Assembly: GCF_016464425.1 (NCBI RefSeq) | Contig: NZ_JADDKQ010000017.1 | Location: 1-64,000 of the forward strand | Direction: 5' to 3' | Source: Actinotalea solisilvae | GTDB taxonomy: Bacteria > Actinomycetota > Actinomycetes > Actinomycetales > Cellulomonadaceae | DNA length: 64,000 nt | Part shown: positions 1 to 12,268 of the stretch, one piece after another | Position numbering within the stretch: the stretch's first letter is position 1 | Layout: the number at the start of each line of letters is the position of its first letter | Translations under genes and position numbers: made by a program | Notes under the pieces: model-generated | Told to the model about the DNA's origin: nothing | Databases searched by the model: none | Seen by the model: only the letters and a program-made list of their open reading frames with translations

Positions 1-91
1 GGGGGGGGGGGGCGGGGGGGGGGGCGGGGGGGGGGGCCCCCCCCCCCCCCGGGGGGGGGGGGGCCCCCCCCGGGGGGGGGGGGGGCCCCCG
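1..91. other. G/C homopolymer block, probable assembly artefact at contig end
   Basis: The first 90 or so bases are uninterrupted runs of G and C that switch abruptly between the two, with only a couple of isolated C interruptions. No coding or regulatory signal is visible. Runs of G joined to runs of C are what unsignalled cycles of two-colour sequencing give once reads and their reverse complements are assembled. I read this as an artefact at a contig end, not as genomic DNA. Confidence 0.75.
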
Positions 92-111
92 CACGCCTCA
101 CTCGGACGCGA

Positions 112-3100
112 TCACTCGGTCGCGCAGGCCACGCCGTCGAGCGCGAAGCCCGTCGGCTCGCCCGGCGAGCCGAAGCCGAGCAGCAGGAACGACGCCGTCC
201 GGTCGGGCCGCAGGACCGCACGGCTCGTCGCGGTCACGGTCGTCCCGTCCTGGTCCACGCGGGCCCCGAGGCCGAGCAGCGCGCGCTCGCCCTGGGTGTA
301 GTCCCACGTGAGGTCCCAGCCCCGCAGACGCTCGTCAGTGAGGTTGGTCACCTGGACCGCGCTGAGGAACAGCCCGGCCCCGAGCGGCTGCGCGACGTAG
401 TCGACGCGGCACGTCGCCGGCTCGGGCGCCTCGGCGACCGGCACGGTGAACGTGAACTGCGTCCCGGTCACCGCGACGGCACCCGTGACGGTGAGCTCGC
501 CCGGCGGCGTGCCCGCCGGCACCGTGAACGTCACCGTCGCGCGGCCGACCTCGTCGGTCGTGTCGACGATCGTCGGGTCGATCGGCGCCGTGGCGACGAC
601 CTGCCCGCCCACGGAGAGCGCGACCTCGGCGCCGTCCTGCGGCTCGCCCGCGCTGAACAGCAGCGAGGACAGGGCCACGGTGACGGTGTCACCGGGGAGG
701 TAGCCCTCGGCCGGCGCGGTGAGGTCCACCCCGACGGCCCGCTGGGCCAGGTCCGGGGCGACCGGGGAGAACTCCGCGAGGTAGTCGACGAACGCCTGGA
801 GGTCGACGCGACCGGAGTCACGCTTGTCCGCGCCCAGGCCGAGCGTGGCGAAGTTGTCGCCGCCGCCGGCCAGGAAGGAGTTCGCGACGACGCGGTAGGA
901 CCCGTTCGGGTCCAGGGGCGTGTCGCCCACGAGCACCTCGGTGATGCGCTCGCCCGCCGCTGCGGTCGGGTCGTAGGTGTACGTCAGCCCCGCGACGCCG
1001 AGCTTGAGGAACGGCCGGCTCGCCGTCGACGGCTGCCACTGCTCCTCGAGCACCTGCACGACCTGCGTGCCCGTGAGGGTCATCGTCACGAGCGTGTTGG
1101 CGAACGACTGGACCGTCGCCGCCTCGCGGTAGGTGACGTTGCCGTCCGGGTCGCCCGGGCCGCTCGACGCGTACGTGAGGTCCGCGCGCAGGCCGCCCGG
1201 GTTCATGAACGCGATCTCGGCGCCCACGTCCTGCGTCGCCCAGAGCTGGACGTCCGCCACGAGGTTGCCGAGCGTCGACTCGCCGCCGCGGTTGGTGTCC
1301 GCCACGGGCGGCGTGCCGGCGGGGTTCTGCCGCGCGCGCATGACGTCGTCGGTGATCTGGCCGAGCGACGCCTTGCCGAGCTCGTCCGCAGCGGCCTTCG
1401 CGGCCGCGACGATCGCCGCGACCTCGGGGTCCGCCGGGAACGCCGCCACCCCGCCGGGGGCGAGCGGCACGATCTCGGACGCGCTCGCGGTCACGTCGCC
1501 CGTAGCGGCGTCGACCGTGAGCGTCACGTGCGCCAGGTTCTGCCCGTACTCGCCGCTCTGGACGACCGGCCGGGTGAGGCCCTCGGGCCAGCCGACGACC
1601 GGGATCTGGTGCGCGTGGGCCTGGTGCGTGTGACCGGCGAAGATGACGTCGACCTCGGGGTCGACCCCGGCCACGATCTGGCCGAACACGGAGTCGTCCG
1701 TCGCGTCCTCGATGGCGCTCGACGCCGGGCCCTCGTGGACCAGGAGCACGACGACGTCCGCCTCGCCGTTGGCCGCGTCGCCGTCGGTGAGCTCACCGAC
1801 GACGCGGTTGACCTCCGGGACGACCGGGCGCGTCTCGATCGTGGCGATCCCGGTGGGGCTCACCAGCGAGGGCAGCTCGGCCGTGACGGCGCCGACGAAG
1901 CCGACGTCGATCCCGTCGACCTCGGTCACCCACGACTCCTCGAAGGCGGGCTCGCCGGTCGTGGTGTCGTAGAGGTTCGCCGCGAGGTAGGGGAACTCGA
2001 CCTGCGGGACGACCCGGTCCTCGAGGTCCACGCGGCCCTGGTCGAGCTCGTGGTTGCCGATCGCCGAGACGTCGAGCCCGATGGCGTCGAGCACGTCGAG
2101 GGTCGGCTGGTCGTCCGCCACGAAGGACGTGAACGTCGACGCGCCGATGTTGTCGCCGCCCGAGACGAACAGCGTGCTCGGGTTCTCGGCCCGGAACGCG
2201 TCGACCGCGCCGCCGAGGACGGCCGCGCCGGCGACGCCGGACGGCGGGTTCTCCTTCTCGATCCGGCCGTGGAAGTCGTTGATCCCGAGGAGGTCGATCT
2301 CGACCGTGCCCGCGACGTCGCCGCCCGCGGTCACGCCGAGCACGATCGGGTCGTGGTCCGAGGCGCGGTACACGTGGCTCGCGTCGGGGTACGACGCCGA
2401 GTACTGGTAGCCGGACCACTCGTCGGCGTTGATGTCCCAGACGTCGGCGCCGGTGACGCGCGCCGCGAAGGACGGCGTCGCGAGGGCGTGGTCGAGCGAG
2501 CCCAGCTCGCCGTCGAACGTGTACGTCGCCTGGCCGGCGGCACGCGCCGGGACGAGGTCGACCCAGCCCGCCGACGTGAACTCGACGATCGGGTCCTCCT
2601 GCGCGTACGCGTTGAGGTCACCCAGCACGACGACGTCCTCCAGGCCGGTCTGCGCCTGGACCTCGCCGACCATCGCGAGCACGGCCTGCGCCTGCTCGAC
2701 CCGCTCGGCGTTGAAGCGTCCCTGGCCGTCGGCCGGCTCGGCGCCGTCGCCGCTCTTGGACTTGAAGTGGTTCGCGACGACCAGGAAGGGGTCGCCCTCG
2801 CCGGCCGGCGTGAACGCCTGCGCGATCGGCTCGCGCGCGATGTCCCACACGGTCTCGTCGACCTGCGTCGCGGACGCGCCGAGCGGCGTGACCGATGCCG
2901 TTCGGTAGATCACCGCGTTCATGATCACGTCGGTCTCGGGCGCGCCGGCGCCCACGAGCGCGGCGGGCGTCGGCACGTACGCCCACTCCTCGGCGCCCGC
3001 GGCGGCGTTGAGGCCCGCGACGAGGTCGGCGAGCGCGACGTCCGGCGTCCCGTCGCCGAAGTGGACCGAGTTCTCGATCTCCTGCAGGGCGACGACGTCG

Positions 3101-4164
3101 GCGTCGAGCGCGGAGATCGCGGCGACGATCTTCGCCTTCTGGATCGCGAACGCCTCGGCGGTCGCGGCGCCGCGGGCGTCCGGGTCCTGCGAGGTGAGCG
3201 TCGTGAAGTAGTTGAGGACGTTGAAGGCCGCGACGGTGAGGTCGCCGCCGACGGCGTCGGGGGCCGCGGGGCGCGGGTTGAGCTCGGCGAACACCGGCTC
3301 GAGCGCGTCGGACGTGCTCGCGCTGAGCGGCGTCGTCGGCTGGAGACGCCACCGGTCGAAGCCGTAGTGGAGCACGTACGTCTGGCCGGAGAAGACGGCG
3401 GCGTCGCCCGTGCGCACGGGGTCGCTGCCCGTGAGGTACGGCTGCGTGAGGCCCGTGACCTGGTTGTTGCGGCCGTCGTCGAGCAGGAGCTGGCGCGCGC
3501 GGTTGTCGGCGGCGATCGCGTCGGCGTCCGGGCCCGGGCGCACCTGCTCGGTGCTCTTCACGGGCAGCGTCGTGCCGGCGGTGAGCCACACCGAGCCGAA
3601 GCGCTCGACCTCGTGCGTCGAGGCGACGCGGTACTCGCCCTCGGGGGCGACGAGCATGCCCTCGTACTGCTCGCGGTCGGCTCCGCGCACCGCGTCGGGC
3701 AGCGGCACCGGCGCGGGCAGCGTGCCGGTCCCGAGCACCTCGACGACGGCGCTCGCGGCGCTCGCGTTGAGCTGGGTGAGCCCGAAGTACTCCGCGGCCA
3801 CGCCCGTGACGCTCACGGTGTCGCCGATGGCGGCCGTGGTCGTCCGGCTGCCGAGGAAGACGAAGATGCCGTCCGACGCGCCGGGGGTCGCGTCCGCGGT
3901 GCCGCCGGAGCCGGCGGTCTGGATGTACAGGCCGCGGTAGCCACCCTCGCGGTGGTCGGCGGTGACCACGCCCTCGACGGTGACGGTGGCGCCGGCGAGG
4001 GGCGTCGCGTCGGCGGCGCCCTGCACGTCGGCGATGGTGTGGGTGGCCGCAGCGGCGACGACGTCGTCGGCCGCGGCGGGGGCCACGATCCCGGTCGCGA
4101 GGGCGGTGGCCCCGGCTGCCGAGAGGAGGAGGAGGCGCGGTGTGCCGCGCCGTGGGGGATGCAT
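112..4164 (-). CDS. Secreted ExeM/NucH-type nuclease fused to 5'-nucleotidase, with C-terminal CBM2-like domain
   Basis: This 1350-residue exported protein is probably a nucleic-acid scavenger: the nuclease part would cut extracellular DNA or RNA and the nucleotidase part would release phosphate and nucleosides. A signal peptide covers about residues 1-33. An ExeM/YhcR-like OB region follows at about 44-150. The endonuclease/exonuclease/phosphatase domain spans about 309-608, with AAFNVLNYF, LQEIEN, GDLNAYAQEDP and SDHDPIVLG. The metallophosphatase domain starts near 628 (INDFHG, GGDNIGAS, GNHELDQG, GHTHQAHAH), followed by the 5'-nucleotidase C domain (GNLVADVQLW near 965, FLAGGGDNF near 1100). 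An Ig-like stretch and a CBM2-like domain (about 1250-1350, one Cys near each end) close the protein. GGAGG lies 8 bases before the ATG. The CBM2-like part keeps GWDLTW but lacks the other surface tryptophans, so cellulose binding is doubtful. Confidence 0.9.
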   Translation of the reverse strand: MHPPRRGTPRLLLLSAAGATALATGIVAPAAADDVVAAAATHTIADVQGAADATPLAGATVTVEGVVTADHREGGYRGLYIQTAGSGGTADATPGASDGIFVFLGSRTTTAAIGDTVSVTGVAAEYFGLTQLNASAASAVVEVLGTGTLPAPVPLPDAVRGADREQYEGMLVAPEGEYRVASTHEVERFGSVWLTAGTTLPVKSTEQVRPGPDADAIAADNRARQLLLDDGRNNQVTGLTQPYLTGSDPVRTGDAAVFSGQTYVLHYGFDRWRLQPTTPLSASTSDALEPVFAELNPRPAAPDAVGGDLTVAAFNVLNYFTTLTSQDPDARGAATAEAFAIQKAKIVAAISALDADVVALQEIENSVHFGDGTPDVALADLVAGLNAAAGAEEWAYVPTPAALVGAGAPETDVIMNAVIYRTASVTPLGASATQVDETVWDIAREPIAQAFTPAGEGDPFLVVANHFKSKSGDGAEPADGQGRFNAERVEQAQAVLAMVGEVQAQTGLEDVVVLGDLNAYAQEDPIVEFTSAGWVDLVPARAAGQATYTFDGELGSLDHALATPSFAARVTGADVWDINADEWSGYQYSASYPDASHVYRASDHDPIVLGVTAGGDVAGTVEIDLLGINDFHGRIEKENPPSGVAGAAVLGGAVDAFRAENPSTLFVSGGDNIGASTFTSFVADDQPTLDVLDAIGLDVSAIGNHELDQGRVDLEDRVVPQVEFPYLAANLYDTTTGEPAFEESWVTEVDGIDVGFVGAVTAELPSLVSPTGIATIETRPVVPEVNRVVGELTDGDAANGEADVVVLLVHEGPASSAIEDATDDSVFGQIVAGVDPEVDVIFAGHTHQAHAHQIPVVGWPEGLTRPVVQSGEYGQNLAHVTLTVDAATGDVTASASEIVPLAPGGVAAFPADPEVAAIVAAAKAAADELGKASLGQITDDVMRARQNPAGTPPVADTNRGGESTLGNLVADVQLWATQDVGAEIAFMNPGGLRADLTYASSGPGDPDGNVTYREAATVQSFANTLVTMTLTGTQVVQVLEEQWQPSTASRPFLKLGVAGLTYTYDPTAAAGERITEVLVGDTPLDPNGSYRVVANSFLAGGGDNFATLGLGADKRDSGRVDLQAFVDYLAEFSPVAPDLAQRAVGVDLTAPAEGYLPGDTVTVALSSLLFSAGEPQDGAEVALSVGGQVVATAPIDPTIVDTTDEVGRATVTFTVPAGTPPGELTVTGAVAVTGTQFTFTVPVAEAPEPATCRVDYVAQPLGAGLFLSAVQVTNLTDERLRGWDLTWDYTQGERALLGLGARVDQDGTTVTATSRAVLRPDRTASFLLLGFGSPGEPTGFALDGVACATE

Positions 4165-4239
4165 CTGGCTGACCTCCAGGGGTCGTCCGAACGGCGCCGG
4201 GGGCGCTCCACGGCGCTCCGACCGGTCGGACGCTAGACG

Positions 4240-4326
4240 TCACCCGGGTGAAAAACCAGACCCCCGTCATGCGCGGCCATGACCCTGATGACGAGTGTTC
4301 ACGCACCGGACATGGTGTTCACCATG
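4240..4326. promoter_or_regulatory. Upstream region of the secreted nuclease with two palindromes
   Basis: Two perfect inverted repeats lie in the 193-bp gap upstream of the nuclease/nucleotidase gene: TCACCCGGGTGA at 4240-4251 and CATGGTG-tt-CACCATG at 4311-4326. The second contains GTTCACC, and a near copy, GTTCACG, starts at 4297. These resemble half-sites of the streptomycete PHO box, which would suit a phosphate-scavenging enzyme. The spacing (20 bp) and orientation do not fit the canonical 11-bp direct repeats, so the assignment is only a suggestion. Confidence 0.3.
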
Positions 4327-4357
4327 CGGTCGTCAGGCACGCCACCGGCGCACGGGG

Positions 4358-4735
4358 TCACCGCGGGCGCGCGGCCTGCAGCGGCAGGTACGCCGCGAGG
4401 TCGGCGCGCTCGCCCGACGCCCGGACGGCGCCGCTCGCGACCGCGTCCGCCCAGGTCACGGCGCCGGTGACGAGCACGAGCCACGTCTGCGGGTCCGTCT
4501 CGACGACGTTCGGCGGCGTGCCGCGCGTGTGGCGCGGCCCCTCGACGGCCTGGACGGCGCCGTCGGGCGGGACGCGCACCTCGACCGCGTTCCCGGGCGC
4601 CACGTCGGCGAGCTCCTCGAGCGTGAACCGCACGGCCGTGCGGACGGCGGCGCGCGGCGCCCCGGCAGGGTCCGCGCGCCACGCGGCGAGCGCGGCCCGC
4701 CCGTCGTCGGGGTCGGTGCGCCGCCGGGGGCTCAC
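4358..4735 (-). CDS. Sterol-carrier-family protein (SCP2-like, actinobacterial)
   Basis: This protein of about 125 residues matches, by recall, the small actinobacterial family annotated as sterol carrier family protein, often found near purine genes. The recognisable core is [17 protein letters not shown] followed by [20 protein letters not shown]. The GTG start shares a 4-bp GTGA overlap with the stop of the upstream lipoprotein gene, so the two are translationally coupled. No enzymatic motif is visible and the physiological role is unknown. It is presumed cytoplasmic because it lacks a signal peptide or membrane segment. Confidence 0.8.
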   Translation of the reverse strand: MSPRRRTDPDDGRAALAAWRADPAGAPRAAVRTAVRFTLEELADVAPGNAVEVRVPPDGAVQAVEGPRHTRGTPPNVVETDPQTWLVLVTGAVTWADAVASGAVRASGERADLAAYLPLQAARPR

Positions 4736-5838
4736 GCGTCCCCCAGCGAGGCCGCGAACTCCTCGTGGGCCGCGCGGTAGGCCTCGAGCTCGGCCTGGTG
4801 GGTCGCGAAGAAGGCGCGTTCCGCGGCGAGGGCGGCGGCCGCACGCGCCTCCGCGTAGCCGACCTCCTCGAGGCACCCCCGGTCCGCCTCGGCCAGGGGC
4901 ACCTCGGTCGCCGCGAGCTCCGCGTGCCGGCGCTGGTACTCGGCCTGCGCCTCGAGGTACGCCGCCGACGTCGTGTAGTCGTCCGTGCTGAGGTCGAGCG
5001 CGGCGCTGCCGTAGGTCTCCTGCCAGATGACGCCGGACGCGTCCTGGATCTCGTCCATCGGCTGCCTGGTGCCCGTGTAGCCCGGGTAGCCCGCGTCCGC
5101 CATGCACGCGCTCCACGCGCCGACGGTCTCGGCGAGGGCCGGGTCGGTCGCGACGGCGTCGACCATCGCCCGGATCTCGGCCTCGAGGGTCGCGAAGGCC
5201 GACGCGTCGAACTGCGGGCGGATCGCGCCGGGGACGTCGTGCTGGGCACGGCCGTAGCACCCGTACCGGGTCCAGTCGTAGGGCTCCTCGCCCGCGGCGT
5301 ACGCCTCGCCCTGGCCCGGGCCGTAGAGGGTGAGGTCCCACGCGGTCCGCTCCGCGTCGGACATCGCCTCGACCGCCGACGCGTTGGGGTCGACCAGGAC
5401 GACGGCACCAGGCGGCGCCGGCATCGTGCCCGCGGCGCCGGCGGCGATGCCGTAGCCCAGGCCCGGTCCGTCCTCGTCCTGCGCGACGGGCGGCTCGCCC
5501 GACGTCGCGGGCATCGGGACGTAGGGCGTCGGCTCGTACGTGAACCCCTGCTCGGCCATGCACGCGGCGACGGCCGCCTCGACGGCCTCGACCCGGCGCC
5601 TCCGGTCCGCCTCGCTCTCCTCGACCAGCCCCCGCAGGGAGGCCAGCATCTGCGAGACGGGGCCGATCTCGGCCTCCTCCGGTCCGGCGTCGGCGGCGGG
5701 CGACGAGGAGGGCGAGGGAGGGGTGTCGGTGGCCCGCTCACGGTCGACGGGTGTCGAGCACCCGCCGACCAGTCCGGCGGCGAGCAGCCCGACGAGCGCG
5801 AGCCGCCCGCCGGCGCGCCGCGCGTCGTGACCTCGCAT
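4732..5838 (-). CDS. Predicted lipoprotein of unknown function
   Basis: The 368-residue product starts MRGHDARR and has a short hydrophobic segment ending in the lipobox LVGGC, so it should be exported and lipid-anchored. A Ser/Pro/Thr-rich linker follows, then a largely alpha-helical region rich in Glu, Ala and Arg. Several cysteines are scattered through the chain ([43 protein letters not shown]), a pattern seen in actinobacterial envelope lipoproteins with disulfides. The ATG at 5838 follows a purine-rich GGGGGGAGCGG and was preferred to an in-frame start 60 bases upstream because it places the signal peptide at the N-terminus. No family was recognised. Confidence 0.75.
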   Translation of the reverse strand: MRGHDARRAGGRLALVGLLAAGLVGGCSTPVDRERATDTPPSPSSSPAADAGPEEAEIGPVSQMLASLRGLVEESEADRRRRVEAVEAAVAACMAEQGFTYEPTPYVPMPATSGEPPVAQDEDGPGLGYGIAAGAAGTMPAPPGAVVLVDPNASAVEAMSDAERTAWDLTLYGPGQGEAYAAGEEPYDWTRYGCYGRAQHDVPGAIRPQFDASAFATLEAEIRAMVDAVATDPALAETVGAWSACMADAGYPGYTGTRQPMDEIQDASGVIWQETYGSAALDLSTDDYTTSAAYLEAQAEYQRRHAELAATEVPLAEADRGCLEEVGYAEARAAAALAAERAFFATHQAELEAYRAAHEEFAASLGDA

Positions 5839-5935
5839 GCCGCCGCTCCCCCCGTCGTGGGGCATGCCGACACGCCCCCGCGTCATGATCGCAGGCACGG
5901 CCCTGCGCCCGTGGCGGTCCGCGGCCCGGATCGCG

Positions 5936-8165
<2,230 letters not shown>

Positions 8166-8178
8166 GACCGGCGCGCCG

Positions 8179-10575
8179 TCAGCCGAAGTGGCGCGGCAGG
8201 GTCGCGCGGTGCGCGTCGGCGAGCTCGCCCAGCGTCACGCTGAACAGCTCCTGGACCTCGAGCGCCGGGCCGGCGTCGTCGGCCCCGTCGAGCGGGGCGT
8301 CGTCGGTCACGCCGATGCGCAGCACGGGGTAGCCGCGCGCCGTGCACATGTCGACGAACCGGACCTCCTCGGTGCGCGGCACGGCGACGACCGCCCGGGC
8401 CGTCGACTCGGCGAACAGCGCCTCGAACGGCGTGACGCCGTCGCGGTCGCAGAGCTCACCCAGCCACACGCGGGCGCCGGTGCCGTAGCGCAGGCACGCC
8501 TCGACGAGGCCCTGCGCGAGGCCGCCCTCGGAGAGGTCGTGCGCCGCGTCGACCAGGCCGTCGCGCGAGGCGTTCACCAGGATCGCGGCGAGCGTCCGCT
8601 CGGCCGCGAGGTCGACCTGCGGCGGGAGCCCGCCGAGCTGGCCGTGGACGACGTCGGCCCACGCCGAGCCGTCGAGCTCGCCCCTCGTGGCGCCCAGGAG
8701 GTAGATCGCCTGGCCGGGAAGGCGCCAGCCCGACGGCGTCGCGCGCGCGACGTCGTCGAGCACGCCGAGCACGCCGACGACGGGGGTCGGGTGGATCGAC
8801 GAGTCGATCGTGCCGGGCTCGCCCGTGCCGTTGTAGAGCGAGACGTTGCCGCCGGTCACGGGGATGCCGAGCTCGAGGCAGGCGTCGGCGAGGCCCTCGA
8901 TGGCCCGGACGAGCTGCCACATGGCGTCCGGGTCCTCGGGCGAGCCGAAGTTGAGGCAGTCGGTCACCGCGAGCGGGCGCGCTCCCGACGTCGCGACGTT
9001 CCGGTGCGCCTCGGCCAGCGCGAGCTGCGCGCCCGCGTACGGGTCGAGCTTGGCGTAGCGGCCGTTCGCGTCCGTCGCGAGCGCGACGCCGAGGCCCGTG
9101 CTCTCGTCGACGCGCACGACGCCGGCGTCGTCGGGCTGGGCGAGCGCGGTGTTGCCCTGCACGAAGCGGTCGTACTGGTCGGTCACCCACGCCTTGCTCG
9201 CGAGGTTGGGGGACGCGACGAGGCGCAGCAGCGTGTCGCGGAGCTCATCCCCGGACGCCGGCCGCGCGTAGCGGGCGGCGCCCTCGGGCCCGCTCACCGT
9301 GTCGGCCTGCAGGCCGTCCATCCACGCGGGGCGCGCGTAGGGCCGGTGGTAGACCGGGCCCTCGTGGGCCACGGTGCGCGGGTCGACGTCGACGATGCGG
9401 TGGCCGAAGTGGTCGATGGTCAGCCGACCCGTGCCCGTGACCTCGCCGATCACGGCGGTCTCGACGTCCCACCGCCCGGTGATCGCGAGGAACTCGTCGA
9501 GCTTGTCCGGCCGGACGACGGCCATCATGCGCTCCTGCGACTCCGACATGAGGATCTCGCCGGCCGTGAGCGTCGGGTCGCGCAGCAGCACCTTCTCGAG
9601 GTCGACGTGCATGCCGCCGTCGCCGTTGGACGCGAGCTCGCTCGTGGCGCACGAGATGCCGGCGGCGCCCAGGTCCTGGATGCCCTCGACGACCTGCGCC
9701 GCGTAGAGCTCGAGGCAGCACTCGATGAGCACCTTCTCCATGAAGGGGTCGCCCACCTGGACCGACGGCCGCTTCGAGGGCTTGGTGTCGTCGAAGGTCT
9801 CGCTCGCGAGGATCGACGCACCGCCGATGCCGTCGCCGCCCGTGCGCGCGCCGAAGAGGACGACCTTGTTGCCCGCGCCGGAGGCGTTGGCGAGGTGGAT
9901 GTCCTCGTGCCGGAGCACGCCGAGGCACAGCGCGTTGACGAGCGGGTTGCCCTGGTAGGCCGGGTCGAACACGACCTCGCCGCCGATGTTCGGCAGGCCG
10001 AGCGAGTTGCCGTAGCCGCCGACGCCGGCGACGACGCCGTGCACGACGCGCGCGGTGTCGGGGTGGTCGATCGCGCCGAACCGCAGCTGGTCCATCACCG
10101 CCACGGGACGCGCGCCCATCGAGATGATGTCGCGCACGATGCCGCCGACGCCGGTCGCGGCCCCCTGGTACGGCTCGACGAAGCTCGGGTGGTTGTGGCT
10201 CTCGACCTTGAAGGTCACGGCCCAGCCGTCGCCGATGTCGACGACGCCCGCGTTCTCGCCGATGCCGACGAGGAGGTGCTCCTTCATCGCGTCGCTCACC
10301 TTGTCGCCGAACTGGCGCAGGTGGACCTTGGACGACTTGTACGAGCAGTGCTCGGACCACATGACCGAGTACATGGCGAGCTCGGCGGCGGTCGGGCGGC
10401 GGCCCAGCAGGTCGACGATGCGCTGGTACTCGTCCGGCTTGAGGCCGAGCTCGGCGTACGGGAGGGCGACGTCGGGCGTGGCGGCGGCGTGGTCGACCGT
10501 GTCGGGGAGCCCGGTCTCGGGGCTCGCCCCGGGGGCCTTCTCGGGGGTCGCGGCGGCAGCGTCGGTGGAGGTCAT
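8179..10575 (-). CDS. purL: Phosphoribosylformylglycinamidine synthase subunit II
   Basis: PurL is the ATP-dependent synthetase subunit that converts FGAR and glutamine-derived ammonia to FGAM in purine synthesis, working with PurQ and PurS. The 798-residue length matches the small bacterial type that needs separate partners. Diagnostic stretches are [59 protein letters not shown] and the second-half [10 protein letters not shown] and [13 protein letters not shown]. The partners purQ and purS are about 18 kb away at 28-29 kb, unlike the common adjacent purS-purQ-purL order. The ATG start has only a weak purine-rich leader. Confidence 0.97.
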   Translation of the reverse strand: MTSTDAAAATPEKAPGASPETGLPDTVDHAAATPDVALPYAELGLKPDEYQRIVDLLGRRPTAAELAMYSVMWSEHCSYKSSKVHLRQFGDKVSDAMKEHLLVGIGENAGVVDIGDGWAVTFKVESHNHPSFVEPYQGAATGVGGIVRDIISMGARPVAVMDQLRFGAIDHPDTARVVHGVVAGVGGYGNSLGLPNIGGEVVFDPAYQGNPLVNALCLGVLRHEDIHLANASGAGNKVVLFGARTGGDGIGGASILASETFDDTKPSKRPSVQVGDPFMEKVLIECCLELYAAQVVEGIQDLGAAGISCATSELASNGDGGMHVDLEKVLLRDPTLTAGEILMSESQERMMAVVRPDKLDEFLAITGRWDVETAVIGEVTGTGRLTIDHFGHRIVDVDPRTVAHEGPVYHRPYARPAWMDGLQADTVSGPEGAARYARPASGDELRDTLLRLVASPNLASKAWVTDQYDRFVQGNTALAQPDDAGVVRVDESTGLGVALATDANGRYAKLDPYAGAQLALAEAHRNVATSGARPLAVTDCLNFGSPEDPDAMWQLVRAIEGLADACLELGIPVTGGNVSLYNGTGEPGTIDSSIHPTPVVGVLGVLDDVARATPSGWRLPGQAIYLLGATRGELDGSAWADVVHGQLGGLPPQVDLAAERTLAAILVNASRDGLVDAAHDLSEGGLAQGLVEACLRYGTGARVWLGELCDRDGVTPFEALFAESTARAVVAVPRTEEVRFVDMCTARGYPVLRIGVTDDAPLDGADDAGPALEVQELFSVTLGELADAHRATLPRHFG

Positions 10576-10697
10576 CGATTCCCGTCCGGGAGGGCCATGG
10601 GGACTCGCCCAGGCTACCGGCGGCTCACCTCTGCCCGGCCCGCCGTCTCGCGACTGCCCCGTGACCGGTCGCGTCGTGGTGGCGTCCGCGATTCCGT

Positions 10698-10761
<64 letters not shown>

Positions 10762-10811
10762 ACTGCACCGCTCGTGCGTCCGGTCGGGCCCACGCGACGG
10801 TGGTCAGGGCG

Positions 10812-12251
10812 TCACGGCGCGCGAGAGGGTCCCGGTGGCGGGGGTGACAGGGCGCGGCCGGTGGGGTCGGTGAACACGTAGCGCGTGCCGGGCGGGTCGC
10901 CCGGTGGAGCACTGACGCGCCGGATCGCGAGGTCGCGGCGGTGGACCTCGTGGTGATGGAAGGAGCACAGCAGGACGCCGTTGTCGACGCTGGTCGGGCC
11001 GGTGTCGCGGTCCCACCAGCGGATGTGGTGGACCTCGCACCATCTCGCCTGGGCCGCGCACCCGTTCCAGCCGCAGCCACGGTCACGGGCCACGACCGCG
11101 CGGCGCTGGGCACCGGTGTAGGTGCGCTGGGTGCGGCCGACGTCCAGCGGCGCGCCGTCGGCGTCCAGGACGATGCGGGTCAGCTCGCAGTCGCACAGGG
11201 CCCGGGCGACCTCGCTCAGCGGGACCGGGGAGCCGTCGTCGAGAGCCACCGGCTCCAGGCCACCGAACGCCGAGGCGTCGGCGTCGACTTCCGCGGCGGC
11301 CGACCGCAGGGCCCGCAGGCCCGCCCAGGTGGCCTCGGTCATGTGGAACGAGACGTGGGGGCGCACGGCGGCACCGCTGAGGGTCTCGGGCGCGGCCAGG
11401 ACCTTCTCGGCCAGGGTGTCCAGGGCGTCGGCGCGACGCTGCTCGGGCGTCCGGTCGTCGTCCTGCGCCGGCCTCGGCGACACCGCCTCCAGGGCCAGAC
11501 GCAGGCGGTGCCCGGCCATCCGGTCCACGAGACCGTTGATCCTGGTGCCGTCGGGGGTGTCGGCCAGGTGCAGGAACCTCGCCGCCCGCTGCGCCTGGTG
11601 CGAGCGCTCGTGCGCCACCGGGTCCAGCCGGGCCGCGACCCGCGCCGCCGCCCGGGCGAACGTCGGCGCGTCCATCCGACGGGCCGCGTCCACGAGCTCG
11701 GCCTGCACCGCGGGCGCCGCGAGCGCTGCCTGCACCGGTGGGGCGGCCTGGGCGACGACTCTGGCCAGGGCATCCAGGTGCGCCGTCGTCGTCGCACCGG
11801 CCACCACTGCCTCACGGACCGCTGGCAGCTGCGCGGCCGCCTCCGCCTGTCGCACCTGGGACCGCACCGCGCCCGCCCCGGCACGCGAGGTCCGCGCCCG
11901 CCACGCCTCGAACGACGGATCCCCCGACGTCCGCCACGCCCCGGCATCCCGCTCGGCCAGGAGCAGGTCGCCCCGCAGGGCGGTCAGGACCCCGACCACC
12001 TGGTCGATCGCCCGCATCGCGTGGCGACGCTCCTCGACCGACCACGCGTGCGCCGTTCGCGCAGGGGCCAGCAGGTGCGCCGCGCGCTCCACGAGAACCA
12101 CCTCGGGCCTCGCCCCCGGCTCGAGGTCGAGCTCGAGCCCCACGCACGTCCGCGGCCACGCGTCGCCGTCCGGCTCGCGCGGGTTGGCGTCGAGCGACGC
12201 GCTCGGGGCGCGCAGGGGCGGTCGGTCGAGCACCGCCCCTTGACCACTCAT
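10812..12251 (-). CDS. DUF222 / HNH endonuclease protein (13E12 repeat family), LexA-boxed
   Basis: This 479-residue protein has an N-terminal helical DUF222 region (about residues 40-330) and a C-terminal HNH nuclease domain. The zinc and catalytic residues are visible in CGWNGCAAQARWCEVHHIRWW and LLCSFHHHEVHR. The family is multi-copy in actinobacteria and known in Mycobacterium tuberculosis as 13E12 repeats. The ATG at 12251 was chosen over a GTG two codons upstream because GGGGAG at 12261-12266 then sits 9 bases away. A perfect actinobacterial LexA box, TCGAAC-N4-GTTCGA, lies 17 bases upstream, so expression is probably induced by DNA damage. The biological substrate is unknown. Its 3' side abuts the suspicious homopolymer. 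Confidence 0.92.
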   Translation of the reverse strand: MSGQGAVLDRPPLRAPSASLDANPREPDGDAWPRTCVGLELDLEPGARPEVVLVERAAHLLAPARTAHAWSVEERRHAMRAIDQVVGVLTALRGDLLLAERDAGAWRTSGDPSFEAWRARTSRAGAGAVRSQVRQAEAAAQLPAVREAVVAGATTTAHLDALARVVAQAAPPVQAALAAPAVQAELVDAARRMDAPTFARAAARVAARLDPVAHERSHQAQRAARFLHLADTPDGTRINGLVDRMAGHRLRLALEAVSPRPAQDDDRTPEQRRADALDTLAEKVLAAPETLSGAAVRPHVSFHMTEATWAGLRALRSAAAEVDADASAFGGLEPVALDDGSPVPLSEVARALCDCELTRIVLDADGAPLDVGRTQRTYTGAQRRAVVARDRGCGWNGCAAQARWCEVHHIRWWDRDTGPTSVDNGVLLCSFHHHEVHRRDLAIRRVSAPPGDPPGTRYVFTDPTGRALSPPPPGPSRAP

Positions 12252-12268
12252 CGCCACCCGCTCCCCGC

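Noticed and set aside
1528-4236. Long open frame on the plus strand antisense to the secreted nuclease (about 900 codons)
   Set aside because: Composition is dominated by Arg, Gly, Val and Asp with no domain, as expected for the complement of a high-GC gene. The minus strand carries clear catalytic motifs.
4290-4326. Canonical PHO box
   Set aside because: GTTCAC half-sites are 20 bp apart and on the wrong strand for the usual 11-bp direct repeats, so only a weak regulatory call was made.
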